This document shows positions 8,431 to 17,677 of a stretch of DNA of 64,000 nt, one piece after another (positions within the stretch are counted from its first letter, which is position 1; the number at the start of each line of letters is the position of its first letter). The notes under the pieces were generated by a model that did no database searches, was not told the DNA's origin, and saw only the letters and a program-made list of their open reading frames with translations. The DNA lies in contig PBTY01000013.1 in the NCBI GenBank assembly GCA_002729235.1, positions 4,609-68,608 of the forward strand. Reading direction: 5' to 3'. A program made the translations under genes and the position numbers. The DNA is from Rickettsiales bacterium (GTDB taxonomy: Bacteria; Bacteroidota; Bacteroidia; Cytophagales; Cyclobacteriaceae).

Positions 8431-9912
8431 GTGAGCCAACTTCGGCAGCTTGCTAGCCAGACGGTAATCTACGGAGCGAGTAGCGTTTTAGGGAGAATTC
8501 TCAATTATGCTCTGGTGCCGTTGTACACTAGTGTATTCGTTCCTGCTGAATATGGAATCGTCACAGAGCTGTATGTATTCGTGGCTTTTCTCAATATCCT
8601 ATATACCTACGGTTTCGAAACCACCTATTTTCGTTATGCCAGCAAATCCAATGAAGGCGTCGACTATTTTCAAATAGCACAGACTTCCTTGCTGATTACT
8701 TCTTTGCTGTTTAGCTGTGTCATCATGTTTTCGTCCACCTGGATTGTAGAAGCACTGAATTACCCGGGTAAAGAAAAATATGTCATTTGGTTAGCAATCA
8801 TATTGGCTATTGACGCCATTGTTGCGGTTCCTTTTGCACGATTAAGACTTAAAGGGAAAGCCTTCTTTTTTGCATCGCTCAAACTGAGCAACATACTCGT
8901 CAATATCGGGCTGAACTGTTTCTTTTTATTGCTCTGCCCCTGGTGGTTAGAAAGCCATCCTGATTCCTTGATATCTTCGATCTATAATCCCAATATGGGA
9001 GTTGGTTATGTGTTCTTGTCTAACCTGGTAGCTAATGCAATGTATCTCATTCCTCTTGGAAAGGATACTTTTCTAATTCGTCCAAAGCTTGGAGAGGAGT
9101 GGAAGAAAATGCTCAAATATGCCTGGCCACTAATGATTTTGGGCTTTGCTGGCGTGACCAATGAGATGCTTTCCAGAGCATTGCTGAAATATTTATTACC
9201 GACGGATTTTTATGAGGGCTATTCTAATCTCCATATTTTGGGCGTATTTGGTGCCTGTTATAAGTTATCGGTTTTTATGACCTTGGCAGTTCAGGCCTTT
9301 CGATATGCTTTTGAACCATTTTTCTTTTCGAAATCATCAGATAAGAACTCACCACAGCTTTTTGCAGTAGTGATGCATGCGTTCATCATTTTTGGTGTGC
9401 TTGCCTGGATGGGTATTTCACTTTTCTTGCCAGTCATTGCGCCTATCTTTCTACAAAACCCTGAATACTTGATGGGGCTTGATATTGTACCATGGTTGCT
9501 TTTTGGTGGATTGTTGTTGGGGATTTATTTCAACTTATCCATCTGGTACAAACTAACAGATCAGACAAAATATGGAGCATGGATTTCCATTATGGGGGCT
9601 AGCATTACAGTTGTTGCCAATGTGGTCATGATTCCAGTATTTGGCTATATGGGTAGCGCTTATGCCACTGTGTTGAGTTATCTGGCTATGGTTATCGTGA
9701 GCTTTGTGCTAGGGCAAAAGCACTATCACATTCCATATCTCACGGTAAAAGGCCTTTTTTACATGATCTTTGGTGGCCTTTCCATATTGGCTCTTTACAT
9801 TTACGACTTCAATCAAACGTTTAAATACATCTTTGCCTCCTGTTTGCTAATCACATTTCTAATTTTGGTGTGGTTGTTGGACTATCGTCGAGGTACTTTC
9901 AAAATCAAATAA
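8431..9912 (+). CDS. polysaccharide/oligosaccharide flippase (Wzx-like)
   Basis: 493 residues, almost wholly hydrophobic, about 14 membrane segments, of the MOP superfamily. The N-terminus (QTVIYGASSVLGRILNYALVPLYTSVF, read in two parts) is the typical start of polysaccharide biosynthesis exporters, followed by PAEYGIVTELY. It probably flips lipid-linked sugars across the inner membrane for lipopolysaccharide or another surface glycan. GTG start directly after the crotonase stop, preceded by AAAGGAGAATAA, one of the few Shine-Dalgarno-like stretches here. The nucleotidyltransferase gene follows after 4 bp. Confidence 0.87.
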   Translation: MSQLRQLASQTVIYGASSVLGRILNYALVPLYTSVFVPAEYGIVTELYVFVAFLNILYTYGFETTYFRYASKSNEGVDYFQIAQTSLLITSLLFSCVIMFSSTWIVEALNYPGKEKYVIWLAIILAIDAIVAVPFARLRLKGKAFFFASLKLSNILVNIGLNCFFLLLCPWWLESHPDSLISSIYNPNMGVGYVFLSNLVANAMYLIPLGKDTFLIRPKLGEEWKKMLKYAWPLMILGFAGVTNEMLSRALLKYLLPTDFYEGYSNLHILGVFGACYKLSVFMTLAVQAFRYAFEPFFFSKSSDKNSPQLFAVVMHAFIIFGVLAWMGISLFLPVIAPIFLQNPEYLMGLDIVPWLLFGGLLLGIYFNLSIWYKLTDQTKYGAWISIMGASITVVANVVMIPVFGYMGSAYATVLSYLAMVIVSFVLGQKHYHIPYLTVKGLFYMIFGGLSILALYIYDFNQTFKYIFASCLLITFLILVWLLDYRRGTFKIK

Positions 9913-9916
9913 TCAT

Positions 9917-10918
9917 ATGAATCTAGTCATTCCTATGGCAGGTATGGGTAAACGGCTGAGACCTCACACACTTACTGTACCCAAACCCCTAATACCGATT
10001 GCAGGAAAGCCAATTGTTCAGCGATTGGTAGAAGATATCGCTGAAGTAACTTCCGAGAAAATCGAGGAAATCGGTTTTGTGATAGGTGATTTTGGAGAGG
10101 AAGTAGAAAAAAGTTTGCATCAGATTGCTGAGTCTGTAGGAGCAAAAGCAAGAATCTTTTTTCAAGAGGAGGCCTTGGGTACTGCTCATGCAGTTCATTG
10201 TGCAAGAGAAGTTTTAAAAGGAAAAGTCACTGTAGCTTTCTCTGATACATTATTCAAAGCTGATTTTAAACTGAATACTTCAGATGATGGGATTATTTGG
10301 GTGAAGAAAGTAGATAATCCAAGTGCTTATGGAGTGGTGAATTTGGATGATAAAGGAATCATTACTGAGTTTGTTGAGAAACCACAGACCCCTGTTTCCG
10401 ACTTGGCTATTATTGGTATTTATTATTTCAAAGAAGGAGAGAAGTTGAGAACCCAGCTTGATCATATCATTGATCATAATATCATGGCAAGTGGGGAGTA
10501 TCAATTAACAACCGCTCTTGAAAACCTGAAACAAGAAGGAGTAAAATTCACTGCAGGTACGGTCAATGAATGGCTGGATTGTGGAAACAAGAATGTTACC
10601 GTTGAGTCGAATAGTCGATATCTTGGATTTATTGGGGAAAACCTGATTCATGAATCAGTTCAGATCGACAATGCTACAATCATCCCTCCAGTCTTCATCG
10701 GAGAAGGTGCAATAATTAAAGATTCCGTAATTGGGCCTCACGTTTCTTTGGGAAAAGGTTGTGAAGTTGAGGATAGTAGGATTAAAGACTCTTTAATTCA
10801 GAACGATACTAAGCTAAAAGGAGTTAATTTAACTAACTCCATGATCGGTAATCACGTTAAGATGGAGGCAAACCCAACGGATGTGAGTTTGGGTGATTAT
10901 AGTGAATGGAAGAAGTAA
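9917..10918 (+). CDS. sugar-1-phosphate nucleotidyltransferase with hexapeptide C-domain
   Basis: 333 residues. The N-terminal GT-A-like domain begins IPMAGMGKRLRPHTLTVPKPL, the nucleotide-binding signature of NDP-sugar pyrophosphorylases, and continues with FSDTLF and EWLDCGNK. The last about 90 residues are imperfect hexapeptide repeats (IGEGAIIKDSVIGPHV) forming a left-handed beta-helix. It activates a sugar phosphate as NDP-sugar. RmlA/GlmU-type base and sugar preference cannot be told. Sits in the envelope operon between flippase and TPR protein. Confidence 0.87.
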   Translation: MNLVIPMAGMGKRLRPHTLTVPKPLIPIAGKPIVQRLVEDIAEVTSEKIEEIGFVIGDFGEEVEKSLHQIAESVGAKARIFFQEEALGTAHAVHCAREVLKGKVTVAFSDTLFKADFKLNTSDDGIIWVKKVDNPSAYGVVNLDDKGIITEFVEKPQTPVSDLAIIGIYYFKEGEKLRTQLDHIIDHNIMASGEYQLTTALENLKQEGVKFTAGTVNEWLDCGNKNVTVESNSRYLGFIGENLIHESVQIDNATIIPPVFIGEGAIIKDSVIGPHVSLGKGCEVEDSRIKDSLIQNDTKLKGVNLTNSMIGNHVKMEANPTDVSLGDYSEWKK

Positions 10919-10922
10919 TTAT

Positions 10923-12632
10923 ATGAGAGCATTTATTATTAGTGGATTGGTTTTATTGAGTTTGGGGACTTTTTCTCAAAAGAAAAAAGCCAACTCGGAC
11001 TTTACCCCTATTGATGTGACCGAATTGTCGCCAGGGGAAAAGTTGAAGGCCGAAACCATCATAATAGATGCAGAACGCGAATTGATACTCGAGAATTATT
11101 TTAAGGCTTTGGAGCTTTTCAAAGGAGCCCTTGAAATAACTCCCAATGATGCAGTGGTCAATTTCAAGATTGCTGAAATACTGACAAAAAATGGAGATAA
11201 TTCCAGAGCCTTGTTGTATGCTACAAAGGCATTGGAATTAGACGATTCCAATAAATATTATCTCTTGCTTGCGGCTGAGATCCATAAATCTTTGTCAAAC
11301 TATAAGGAAGCTACTATCATCTATCAAAAGATGATAGATACTATTGATGGTACGGAAGAGTACTTATTCGACTTAGCCATCCTTTATCAGTTTCAAGGTG
11401 AGGATGAAAAAGCACTTGAGACTTACAGTAGAGCTGAAGAAGTATTTGGTGCGAACGAAATAGTACTTCGTGAGAAGCAGAAGATTTATCTCAAAAACAA
11501 GGATTACGAAGGATTGATGAAAGAGTGGGACAAACTCATTGCAGATCACCCGGGAGAAGATAGCTACACAGTAGAGTTGGCTCAGTTCCTTATTGCTCAC
11601 AATATGATTGACGAAGCAAAAGAGCGATTGGAAAAACTGAAGAATAACCAACAGCGAGATTTACTAATGAGTCAGATCATGCTCACTGAGGGGAATGTTG
11701 GGAAGGCCCTTGAACTAGCCGAAAGCACCATTAAGTCACCAGAGATCGACTCACCTTCTAAACTTCAGATTCTCAATAGCCTTTTACAAAACGCATTATC
11801 AACCGAAGATTTTGAAAAGGTTATGCAATTAGCAGAGTCTCTTGCATCACAGTACCCAGATACCTATGAGGTGCAGGCGTACACGGGTGATGTTATGTTT
11901 CAATTAGAGAATCAGGAAAGGGCGAGGTATTATTACTTGAGGGCTGTTGAAATAAGTCCTGCTAACTATAATACCTGGCAGAACATTCTTAGAATTGAAG
12001 CCAATTTAAATCAGTATGATAGCGTCATTATTCATGCAGAAAGGGCATTAGAGTATTTTCCTAATCAGGCACCCTTGTATTATTTCTGCGGAACAGGTTA
12101 TTTGATTAAGAAGCAAAATAAGAAGGCTGTTCAGGTATTGGAGCAGGGAAAAAGGTACGCCACAAACAATCAACTCAAGACCATCATGTATGGTCAGATT
12201 GGAGATGCTTACAATAGTATGAAGCAATATGATAAATCGTATGCAGCATATGAAGATGCCTTGGAGGCGGATCCAACTAATGATCATGTTCTGAATAATT
12301 ATAGCTATTTCCTAAGTTTACGCAGTGAAAAAATGGATAAAGCACTAGCCATGTCTTCCAAGCTGGTAGAGCTACATCCTGACAATCCTACCTATCTGGA
12401 TACCCATGGATGGGTGTTGTATACTTTAGAGAAATACGAAGAAGCCCTTGTATATTTAAGAAAAGCAGCAAATTTGCAGGATGATGGCACGGTCATTGAA
12501 CATTATGGTGATGTGTTGTATAAGCTCGGCAAAGTTGAAGAGGCAGTTGAGCAGTGGAAGAGAGCAAGTTTATTGAATGATGCATCTGAACTTATTAATC
12601 AGAAAATTGAGCTTAAGAAATTATTGGAATAA
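10923..12632 (+). CDS. exported tetratricopeptide-repeat protein
   Basis: 569 residues from the ATG at 10923, where a signal peptide begins (MRAFIISGLVLLSLGTFSQ, cleavage near 19); the longer ORF from 10893 runs back into the preceding gene and breaks the signal. Many TPR units follow, for example the ones starting EEYLFDLAILYQFQGEDEKALE and near the end DTHGWVLYTLEKYEEALVYL. TPR proteins at this locus in Bacteroidota lie between sugar-nucleotide genes and DUF4292/M23 genes. A periplasmic scaffold role is likely; no enzyme domain is seen. Its 3' end overlaps the DUF4292 ORF. Confidence 0.85.
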   Translation: MRAFIISGLVLLSLGTFSQKKKANSDFTPIDVTELSPGEKLKAETIIIDAERELILENYFKALELFKGALEITPNDAVVNFKIAEILTKNGDNSRALLYATKALELDDSNKYYLLLAAEIHKSLSNYKEATIIYQKMIDTIDGTEEYLFDLAILYQFQGEDEKALETYSRAEEVFGANEIVLREKQKIYLKNKDYEGLMKEWDKLIADHPGEDSYTVELAQFLIAHNMIDEAKERLEKLKNNQQRDLLMSQIMLTEGNVGKALELAESTIKSPEIDSPSKLQILNSLLQNALSTEDFEKVMQLAESLASQYPDTYEVQAYTGDVMFQLENQERARYYYLRAVEISPANYNTWQNILRIEANLNQYDSVIIHAERALEYFPNQAPLYYFCGTGYLIKKQNKKAVQVLEQGKRYATNNQLKTIMYGQIGDAYNSMKQYDKSYAAYEDALEADPTNDHVLNNYSYFLSLRSEKMDKALAMSSKLVELHPDNPTYLDTHGWVLYTLEKYEEALVYLRKAANLQDDGTVIEHYGDVLYKLGKVEEAVEQWKRASLLNDASELINQKIELKKLLE

Positions 12633-13368
12633 GCAATTCATAGTTGCGGTATTGATGCTGCTGGTACTCAGTAGCTGTAATAAGAAATTTTCGGACATCT
12701 TTGATCGTGTTGGCAATCGACTGGTAGTTGATGATGTGCAGTTTGAATATCTATCTGCAAAGGTTAAAGTGGATTTCGATTCGGAAAAGCAAAGCATTTC
12801 AGGTACTGCTAATATCAGAATTCAAAAAGACAGTGTTATCTGGGTATCATTGTCGCCCGGACTTGGGTATGAAGCTGCCAGAGTATTGATTACTACTGAC
12901 TCTGTCCTCATACTCAATAAGCACGAAAAGACATTCATGGATTTTTCTTTCCCTGAGATAAGTGAAAAACTAGATTTTGATCTCAATTATTCACTGGTAG
13001 AATCCGTTGTTATTGGAAACCTTATTTATCCATATGTGCGGGAGCGAGTAGTGAAGTCTGGAGATATGTACACTTATAGCCAAATTCACAGTGGATTTCA
13101 GTTTGACAACTTCATTGGAGCTAAAACCATGAAGTTGGAAAAACTGAATGTGAAAGACACTTTAACAAACAATACCGTTTCTGTAACTTACGGAGATTTC
13201 CAATTGGTCAACGAGGAGGTATTTCCATTTTTGATTAAGGCTGCCCTCGAATATCAAAAGGAAGGAAAAAAGAAAACAACCATCGACTTGGAATACAAAC
13301 AGGCTAATATTGAAGAAAAGCCATTGAGATTCCCATTCAATGTTCCACAGAAATATGAGCGTAAATAA
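12607..13368 (+). CDS. DUF4292 lipoprotein
   Basis: About 253 residues from TTG 12607; the open frame extends back to 12577. From the TTG the N-terminus is short, basic and then hydrophobic, ending in the lipobox LSSC about residue 24. The ATG at 12658 would leave too short a signal. The mature part matches DUF4292 (KVKVDFDSEKQSISGTANIR and SLSPGLGYEAARVLIT), a LolA/LolB-like fold family of Bacteroidota expected in the periplasm. Overlaps the TPR gene by about 26 bp and the EnvC-like gene by about 14 bp, so translation is coupled. Confidence 0.83.
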   Translation: MSLRNYWNKQFIVAVLMLLVLSSCNKKFSDIFDRVGNRLVVDDVQFEYLSAKVKVDFDSEKQSISGTANIRIQKDSVIWVSLSPGLGYEAARVLITTDSVLILNKHEKTFMDFSFPEISEKLDFDLNYSLVESVVIGNLIYPYVRERVVKSGDMYTYSQIHSGFQFDNFIGAKTMKLEKLNVKDTLTNNTVSVTYGDFQLVNEEVFPFLIKAALEYQKEGKKKTTIDLEYKQANIEEKPLRFPFNVPQKYERK

Positions 13369-14551
13369 GCTGCTTAGAGTTTTATTTTGGTGCATACTCA
13401 TAGTATCAGGGACTGTTGTCTCCGCTCAAAAAACCAAATCTCAATTAGAAAAGGAAAAACGTGAGAATCTCAGCAAAATCGCAGAAGCTGAGAAGATTCT
13501 TAATGACACTGAATCTGAGAAAAAAGCGACAATCGGTCAATTGAGAGCGATCAATCAGCAGATATCTGCACGTGAGGGATTGATCAACTCACTCAACCAA
13601 GAAATCGGATTACTCGATGGAGAGATAACAGATCTTAATATCATAGTTTCGGCATTACAGAATGATTTAAAGAAATTGAAAGCTGAGTATGCAGCTATGA
13701 TTTATAGTAGCTACAAGGCCAATCATGGATATTCTCAATTAACATTTCTTTTCTCAGCCAGTACGTTTAATCAACTTTTTATGAGATTAAAATACCTGGA
13801 ACAATACTCAGATGCGCGTAAGATACAGGCTCAGCAAATCGAGGAGGTTTCAAGGGAATTGGATGGACAACGCAATGAAGTTCAAATCAAAAGGGCAGAA
13901 CAGCAGACCTTATTGGATCAGCAACTGGCTGAAAATAGAAAGCTTATTCGATTGAAATCCAAACAAAGTAGTATCGTCCAGGAGCTCACCAAAAAAGAGA
14001 AAGAATTAAAGAAGGAATTAGCTGAACGAAAGCAGGCACTTGATCGTTTAGATAAGCTCATAGCGGAGATTGTACGCAAGGAGTTGGAGCGATCCAAAAC
14101 ATTGTCTTCAAAGGCGTTAGCCGATGAAGAGGAGATGTCTGCTACATTCGAGCAAATGAAAAACAAGCTTTCCTGGCCAGTGACATCAGGATTTGTTTCT
14201 TCCAAGTTTGGGAAACAACCCCATCCGGTTTTAAAGGGCATTACAGTTGATAACCGTGGAGTTGAGATTCAGACAGAGAAAGATTCTCCTGTGAAGAGTG
14301 TGCATCAGGGGAAGGTCATTACGGTGGCTTTTGCACCAGGTATGAATAACGTAGTAATGGTGCAACATGGAGAATATTTTACCCTTTATGCACGTCTGAA
14401 GGAGGTTCATGTAAAAAAGGGGAGTATTGTCGGGAAAGATGATTTAATTGGAACGGTTTATACTGATAATAGCGGAGTAACAGAAGTTCATTTTGAGGTT
14501 TGGAAAAATTTTGCCAAGCTTGATCCAGAAAAATGGCTTTCTCCGAAATGA
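13355..14551 (+). CDS. EnvC-like murein hydrolase activator (coiled coil plus degenerate LytM/M23 domain)
   Basis: 398 residues from the ATG at 13355, giving a signal peptide ending VVSAQ; an upstream ATG at 13340 spoils it. Residues about 25-250 are a long coiled coil with Glu/Lys/Gln heptads, as in EnvC. The C-terminal about 110 residues are a LytM domain. The zinc ligands of active M23 peptidases are missing: HxxxD reads KGITVDNRG, and the HxH reads EVHFE with only one His. Such proteins activate amidases at the division site instead of cutting peptidoglycan. No amidase gene is adjacent. Confidence 0.88.
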   Translation: MSVNKLLRVLFWCILIVSGTVVSAQKTKSQLEKEKRENLSKIAEAEKILNDTESEKKATIGQLRAINQQISAREGLINSLNQEIGLLDGEITDLNIIVSALQNDLKKLKAEYAAMIYSSYKANHGYSQLTFLFSASTFNQLFMRLKYLEQYSDARKIQAQQIEEVSRELDGQRNEVQIKRAEQQTLLDQQLAENRKLIRLKSKQSSIVQELTKKEKELKKELAERKQALDRLDKLIAEIVRKELERSKTLSSKALADEEEMSATFEQMKNKLSWPVTSGFVSSKFGKQPHPVLKGITVDNRGVEIQTEKDSPVKSVHQGKVITVAFAPGMNNVVMVQHGEYFTLYARLKEVHVKKGSIVGKDDLIGTVYTDNSGVTEVHFEVWKNFAKLDPEKWLSPK

Positions 14552-14555
14552 TTTT

Positions 14556-14584
14556 TTGGTAGGAACCTTTTATAGCTATCTTTG
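14556..14584 (+). promoter_or_regulatory. promoter of tatA-gatA
   Basis: TTG at 14556-14558, 18 bp, then TATCTTTG at 14577-14584: full -33/-7 match. The TTG once proposed as an ORF start (14582) is part of the -7 element, which supports translation from the ATG at 14597. Confidence 0.7.
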
Positions 14585-14596
14585 AATCAAATTAAT

Positions 14597-14815
14597 ATGA
14601 ATGATATGAATACGGTGTTAGCATTTGGAATGCCAGGAGGTTGGGAACTGATTGTCATTATCTTGTTTGTTATCATATTCTTTGGAGCTAAGAAAATCCC
14701 AGAAATTGCAAGAGGTATGGGTAAGGGTATCCGTGAGTTTAAGGATGCTACCAAAGAAATTAAAAATGAAATAGACGAAGCTGCGACCGATACCGGCGAC
14801 GCGAAAAAGAAATAA
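14597..14815 (+). CDS. tatA: TatA/E-type twin-arginine translocase subunit
   Basis: 72 residues. One N-terminal membrane helix (ELIVIILFVIIFFGAKKIP) is followed by the FGxxxxP hinge and an amphipathic helix with GMGKGIREFKDA, then an acidic-to-basic tail ending DAKKK. It forms the pore-type component of the Tat system exporting folded proteins. No tatC is in the window. Start at 14597 is set by the promoter at 14556-14584. gatA begins 3 bp after its stop. Confidence 0.9.
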   Translation: MNDMNTVLAFGMPGGWELIVIILFVIIFFGAKKIPEIARGMGKGIREFKDATKEIKNEIDEAATDTGDAKKK

Positions 14816-14818
14816 CAC

Positions 14819-16240
14819 TTGCAAGCAAACTCTTCATTCTCTACAATCCAGACAGGGCTAGAAAATGGAACTCTTTCTTGTAGAGACGTGGTAACTCATT
14901 ACCTGTCCAATATTCAGGAAAGGAATCCAGGGTTGAATGCATTGCTTTCAGTCTATGATGAAGAAGCTCTATCTCAAGCAGATATTGTTGATCAAAAAAT
15001 CAAAGAAGGTACTGCTGGTAGACTGGCTGGAATGGTAATCTCTATCAAGGATGTACTTTGTTATAAAGATCATCCGCTGCAATGCGGTAGTAAAATCCTG
15101 GATGGTTTTGAATCACAATTTACAGCTACGGCTGTGCAACGTCTGTTAGATGAAGACGCCATCATTATTGGTCGCAACAATTGTGATGAGTTTGCCATGG
15201 GTTCTTCCAGTGAGAACTCAGCCTTTGATCCTGTAATCAATGCTGACGGAGAAAATAGAGTACCAGGTGGGTCGTCTGGAGGTTCGGCAGTATCAGTGCA
15301 ATCAGATATGTGTACGGTTTCCTTGGGTACTGATACTGGAGGTTCAGTAAGACAGCCTGCTTCATTTTGTGGAGTTCTAGGCTTAAAGCCGACATACTCA
15401 CGAGTTTCAAGACATGGTTTAGCTGCATATGCCAGTACATTTGATGTAATCGGCGTGTTTGCCCACAATGCAGAAGATGCAGCCCTTGTGCTCGAAGTTA
15501 TGTCAGGAGAAGATGAGTATGATAGCACGGTATCAAGAGAGCCAGTTTTAGAGTATTCAAAACTTCTCTCCCAGGGTGGAGCCAAGAAAATAGCCTACAT
15601 TCAGGAAACTGTTGATAATGATGCCCTAAATGGTGAAGTTAAAGCTTCATTCTTATCCAAAATAGAGGAATTGAAATCGGCAGGTCATGAAGTGGAGCAG
15701 GTCTCATTTCCTTTGATGGAGTATGCGTTGCCTACTTACTACATTTTGACAACTGCAGAAGCTAGTTCGAACCTTTCCAGATATGATGGAGTGAGATACG
15801 GATACCGTACCAAAAATCCGAAAAATCTGGAAGAAATGTTCAAAAAGAGTCGCTCAGAAGGTTTTGGGCCCGAAGTGGCTAAAAGAATTTTGATTGGTAC
15901 GGCAGTATTGTCTTCCAGTTACCATGATGCTTATTACCTGAAGGCACAAAAGGTTCGACGGATGATTCAGGATCAGCTTAATGCTTTATTGGAACAGTAT
16001 GATTTTGTCGTATTACCTACTGCTCCTACCACAGCGTTCGAATTGGGTTCTAAGACAGACTCTATGGAAATGTACCTGGCGGATTTGTTTACGGTCCAAG
16101 CATCTGTCGCCGGTGTTCCAGCTGTTTCTGTCCCAATTGGAAGGGATTCAGATGGTATGTCTATTGGCATTCAAGCCATTTCTAAGGCATTTTCTGAAGA
16201 TAAATTATTGGCATTTTCGAAGTATCTTTCAGATAATTAA
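14819..16240 (+). CDS. gatA: Asp-tRNA(Asn)/Glu-tRNA(Gln) amidotransferase subunit A
   Basis: 473-residue amidase-signature protein that releases ammonia from glutamine for transamidation of mischarged tRNA. The Ser-cisSer-Lys triad is visible: Lys77 in SIKDVL, Ser152 in PGGSSGGSA, Ser176 in TDTGGSVRQP. GatA-type segments include IGRNNCDEFAMGSSSENSAF. The start is TTG at 14819, 3 bp after the tatA stop; no ATG lies near. The partner gatC is at 41947-42234 on the other strand, so the GatCAB genes are scattered, with gatB outside the window. Confidence 0.92.
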   Translation: MQANSSFSTIQTGLENGTLSCRDVVTHYLSNIQERNPGLNALLSVYDEEALSQADIVDQKIKEGTAGRLAGMVISIKDVLCYKDHPLQCGSKILDGFESQFTATAVQRLLDEDAIIIGRNNCDEFAMGSSSENSAFDPVINADGENRVPGGSSGGSAVSVQSDMCTVSLGTDTGGSVRQPASFCGVLGLKPTYSRVSRHGLAAYASTFDVIGVFAHNAEDAALVLEVMSGEDEYDSTVSREPVLEYSKLLSQGGAKKIAYIQETVDNDALNGEVKASFLSKIEELKSAGHEVEQVSFPLMEYALPTYYILTTAEASSNLSRYDGVRYGYRTKNPKNLEEMFKKSRSEGFGPEVAKRILIGTAVLSSSYHDAYYLKAQKVRRMIQDQLNALLEQYDFVVLPTAPTTAFELGSKTDSMEMYLADLFTVQASVAGVPAVSVPIGRDSDGMSIGIQAISKAFSEDKLLAFSKYLSDN

Positions 16241-16257
16241 TCTCTAATAGACTCGTT

Positions 16258-17616
16258 ATGACTTCCATGAGACGAATTTTCGTAGGATTGCTTACATGTC
16301 TAAGTTTTGGAGTAGTTGGTCAGAATTATTTCAAGTACGACTACATACCAGATGCTACCTACGAGGAGATAGAAGATCGTTTGGGCTGTATTGAAAATGA
16401 AGTGCCTTTGCATTTCAACGATAGGGTGAAAGGGTTTGTAGATTATTTCACCATCAGAGACAGGCCATACACCCGAGATGTTTTGAGTAAGGTGGATCTG
16501 TTTTTCCCAATTTTTGAAGAAGCGCTTGAGCGCTATGGATTGCCCGAAGAATTAAAATATTTATCCATTGTTGAGTCTGGTTTGCGACCGAATGCCATTT
16601 CGAGAGCGAATGCAGTCGGTTTGTGGCAGTTCGTTTCTTCGACAGGAAGAATGTATGGATTACAAAACGACTGGTATCTGGATGATCGCATGGATCCTTA
16701 TGCCTCCAGCGATGCCGCTGCCAGACATCTCAGAGATCTTTACAGCATGTTTGATGACTGGGAGCTTGCATTAGCGGCCTACAACTGTGGTCCGGGGAAT
16801 GTTCGGAAGGCTATCAGACGTAGTGGATACAAAAAGGAATTTTGGGAAATCTACAATTACTTACCAAGAGAGACCAGGTCTTACGTGCCTCAGTATGTGG
16901 CCGTGTTGTATACCATGAACTTCTCTGCTGAGCATAATTTGTTCCCTGAGAGCACCAAGTTATTGCCTCAATACGATACAGTGATGGTGAGTCAGTATTT
17001 CCATTTGGAGACATTCGCTAATCAATTGAATGTATGTTTGGATGATCTTTTGGACCTTAACCCCAACATCAAAAGGGGAGCTATTCCAGAGGGAACAAAA
17101 AACTTTGCATTGAAAATTCCTTCTGATTTGAAACCTTACATTTCTGAGAATCGCAGTATTCTATACGATACAGCAGGTAAAGTGGGCAAAGAACATTTGG
17201 ATTACCTCGCTCGAAATACACCGGGAAGTACCTACGGCCGTATCCGGCAAATTTATCGTGTGAGAAGTGGGGATGTATTGGGTACTATAGCACAGAAATA
17301 TCATGTTCGGGTTTCTGATATCAAATCGTGGAATAATCTATCTAGTAACATGATACGTGTGGGGCAAAATCTGAATATCTGGGTGATGCCAACATACAAT
17401 AGCTCCACTAAAGATTTGTATACCACCACATCTGCAAGAGATGTAAATACGGTGGTACCACAACCAGGACAAAAAGTTCATTATGTTCAGCCTGGAGATA
17501 CGCTTTGGGAGATTGCCAAAAAAGCAGATGTTTCCATTGAGAAATTGAAGACAATGAACAATTTGAAGGGAAATACTATCCAACCAGGACAGCAACTTAT
17601 CATATCTTCCAAGTAA
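16258..17616 (+). CDS. MltD-like lytic transglycosylase with two LysM domains
   Basis: 452 residues. Signal peptide MTSMRRIFVGLLTCLSFGVVGQ. SLT domain about 85-240: catalytic Glu107 in SIVESGLRP, then AVGLWQFVSSTGRMYGL and LAAYNCGPGNVRKA. Two LysM modules bind peptidoglycan, at about 336-378 (YRVRSGDVLGTIAQKY) and about 405-450 (HYVQPGDTLWEIAKKA). Cleaves glycan strands to anhydro-muropeptides in the periplasm. Begins 17 bp after gatA, possibly the same transcript. Fits the cell-wall theme with the EnvC-like gene. Confidence 0.9.
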   Translation: MTSMRRIFVGLLTCLSFGVVGQNYFKYDYIPDATYEEIEDRLGCIENEVPLHFNDRVKGFVDYFTIRDRPYTRDVLSKVDLFFPIFEEALERYGLPEELKYLSIVESGLRPNAISRANAVGLWQFVSSTGRMYGLQNDWYLDDRMDPYASSDAAARHLRDLYSMFDDWELALAAYNCGPGNVRKAIRRSGYKKEFWEIYNYLPRETRSYVPQYVAVLYTMNFSAEHNLFPESTKLLPQYDTVMVSQYFHLETFANQLNVCLDDLLDLNPNIKRGAIPEGTKNFALKIPSDLKPYISENRSILYDTAGKVGKEHLDYLARNTPGSTYGRIRQIYRVRSGDVLGTIAQKYHVRVSDIKSWNNLSSNMIRVGQNLNIWVMPTYNSSTKDLYTTTSARDVNTVVPQPGQKVHYVQPGDTLWEIAKKADVSIEKLKTMNNLKGNTIQPGQQLIISSK

Positions 17617-17677
17617 ATTCGTTGGTTATAATAGCATCATTGTTAACCTTTACAATAGATCAATAACCCGAATTACT

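Noticed and set aside
13355-14551. Active M23 endopeptidase
   Set aside because: Zinc-binding histidines are missing; an EnvC-type activator fits better.
15070-15585. 171-residue minus-strand ORF inside gatA
   Set aside because: Fully antisense to a strongly conserved gene, Ser/Pro-rich shadow composition, no leader or promoter.
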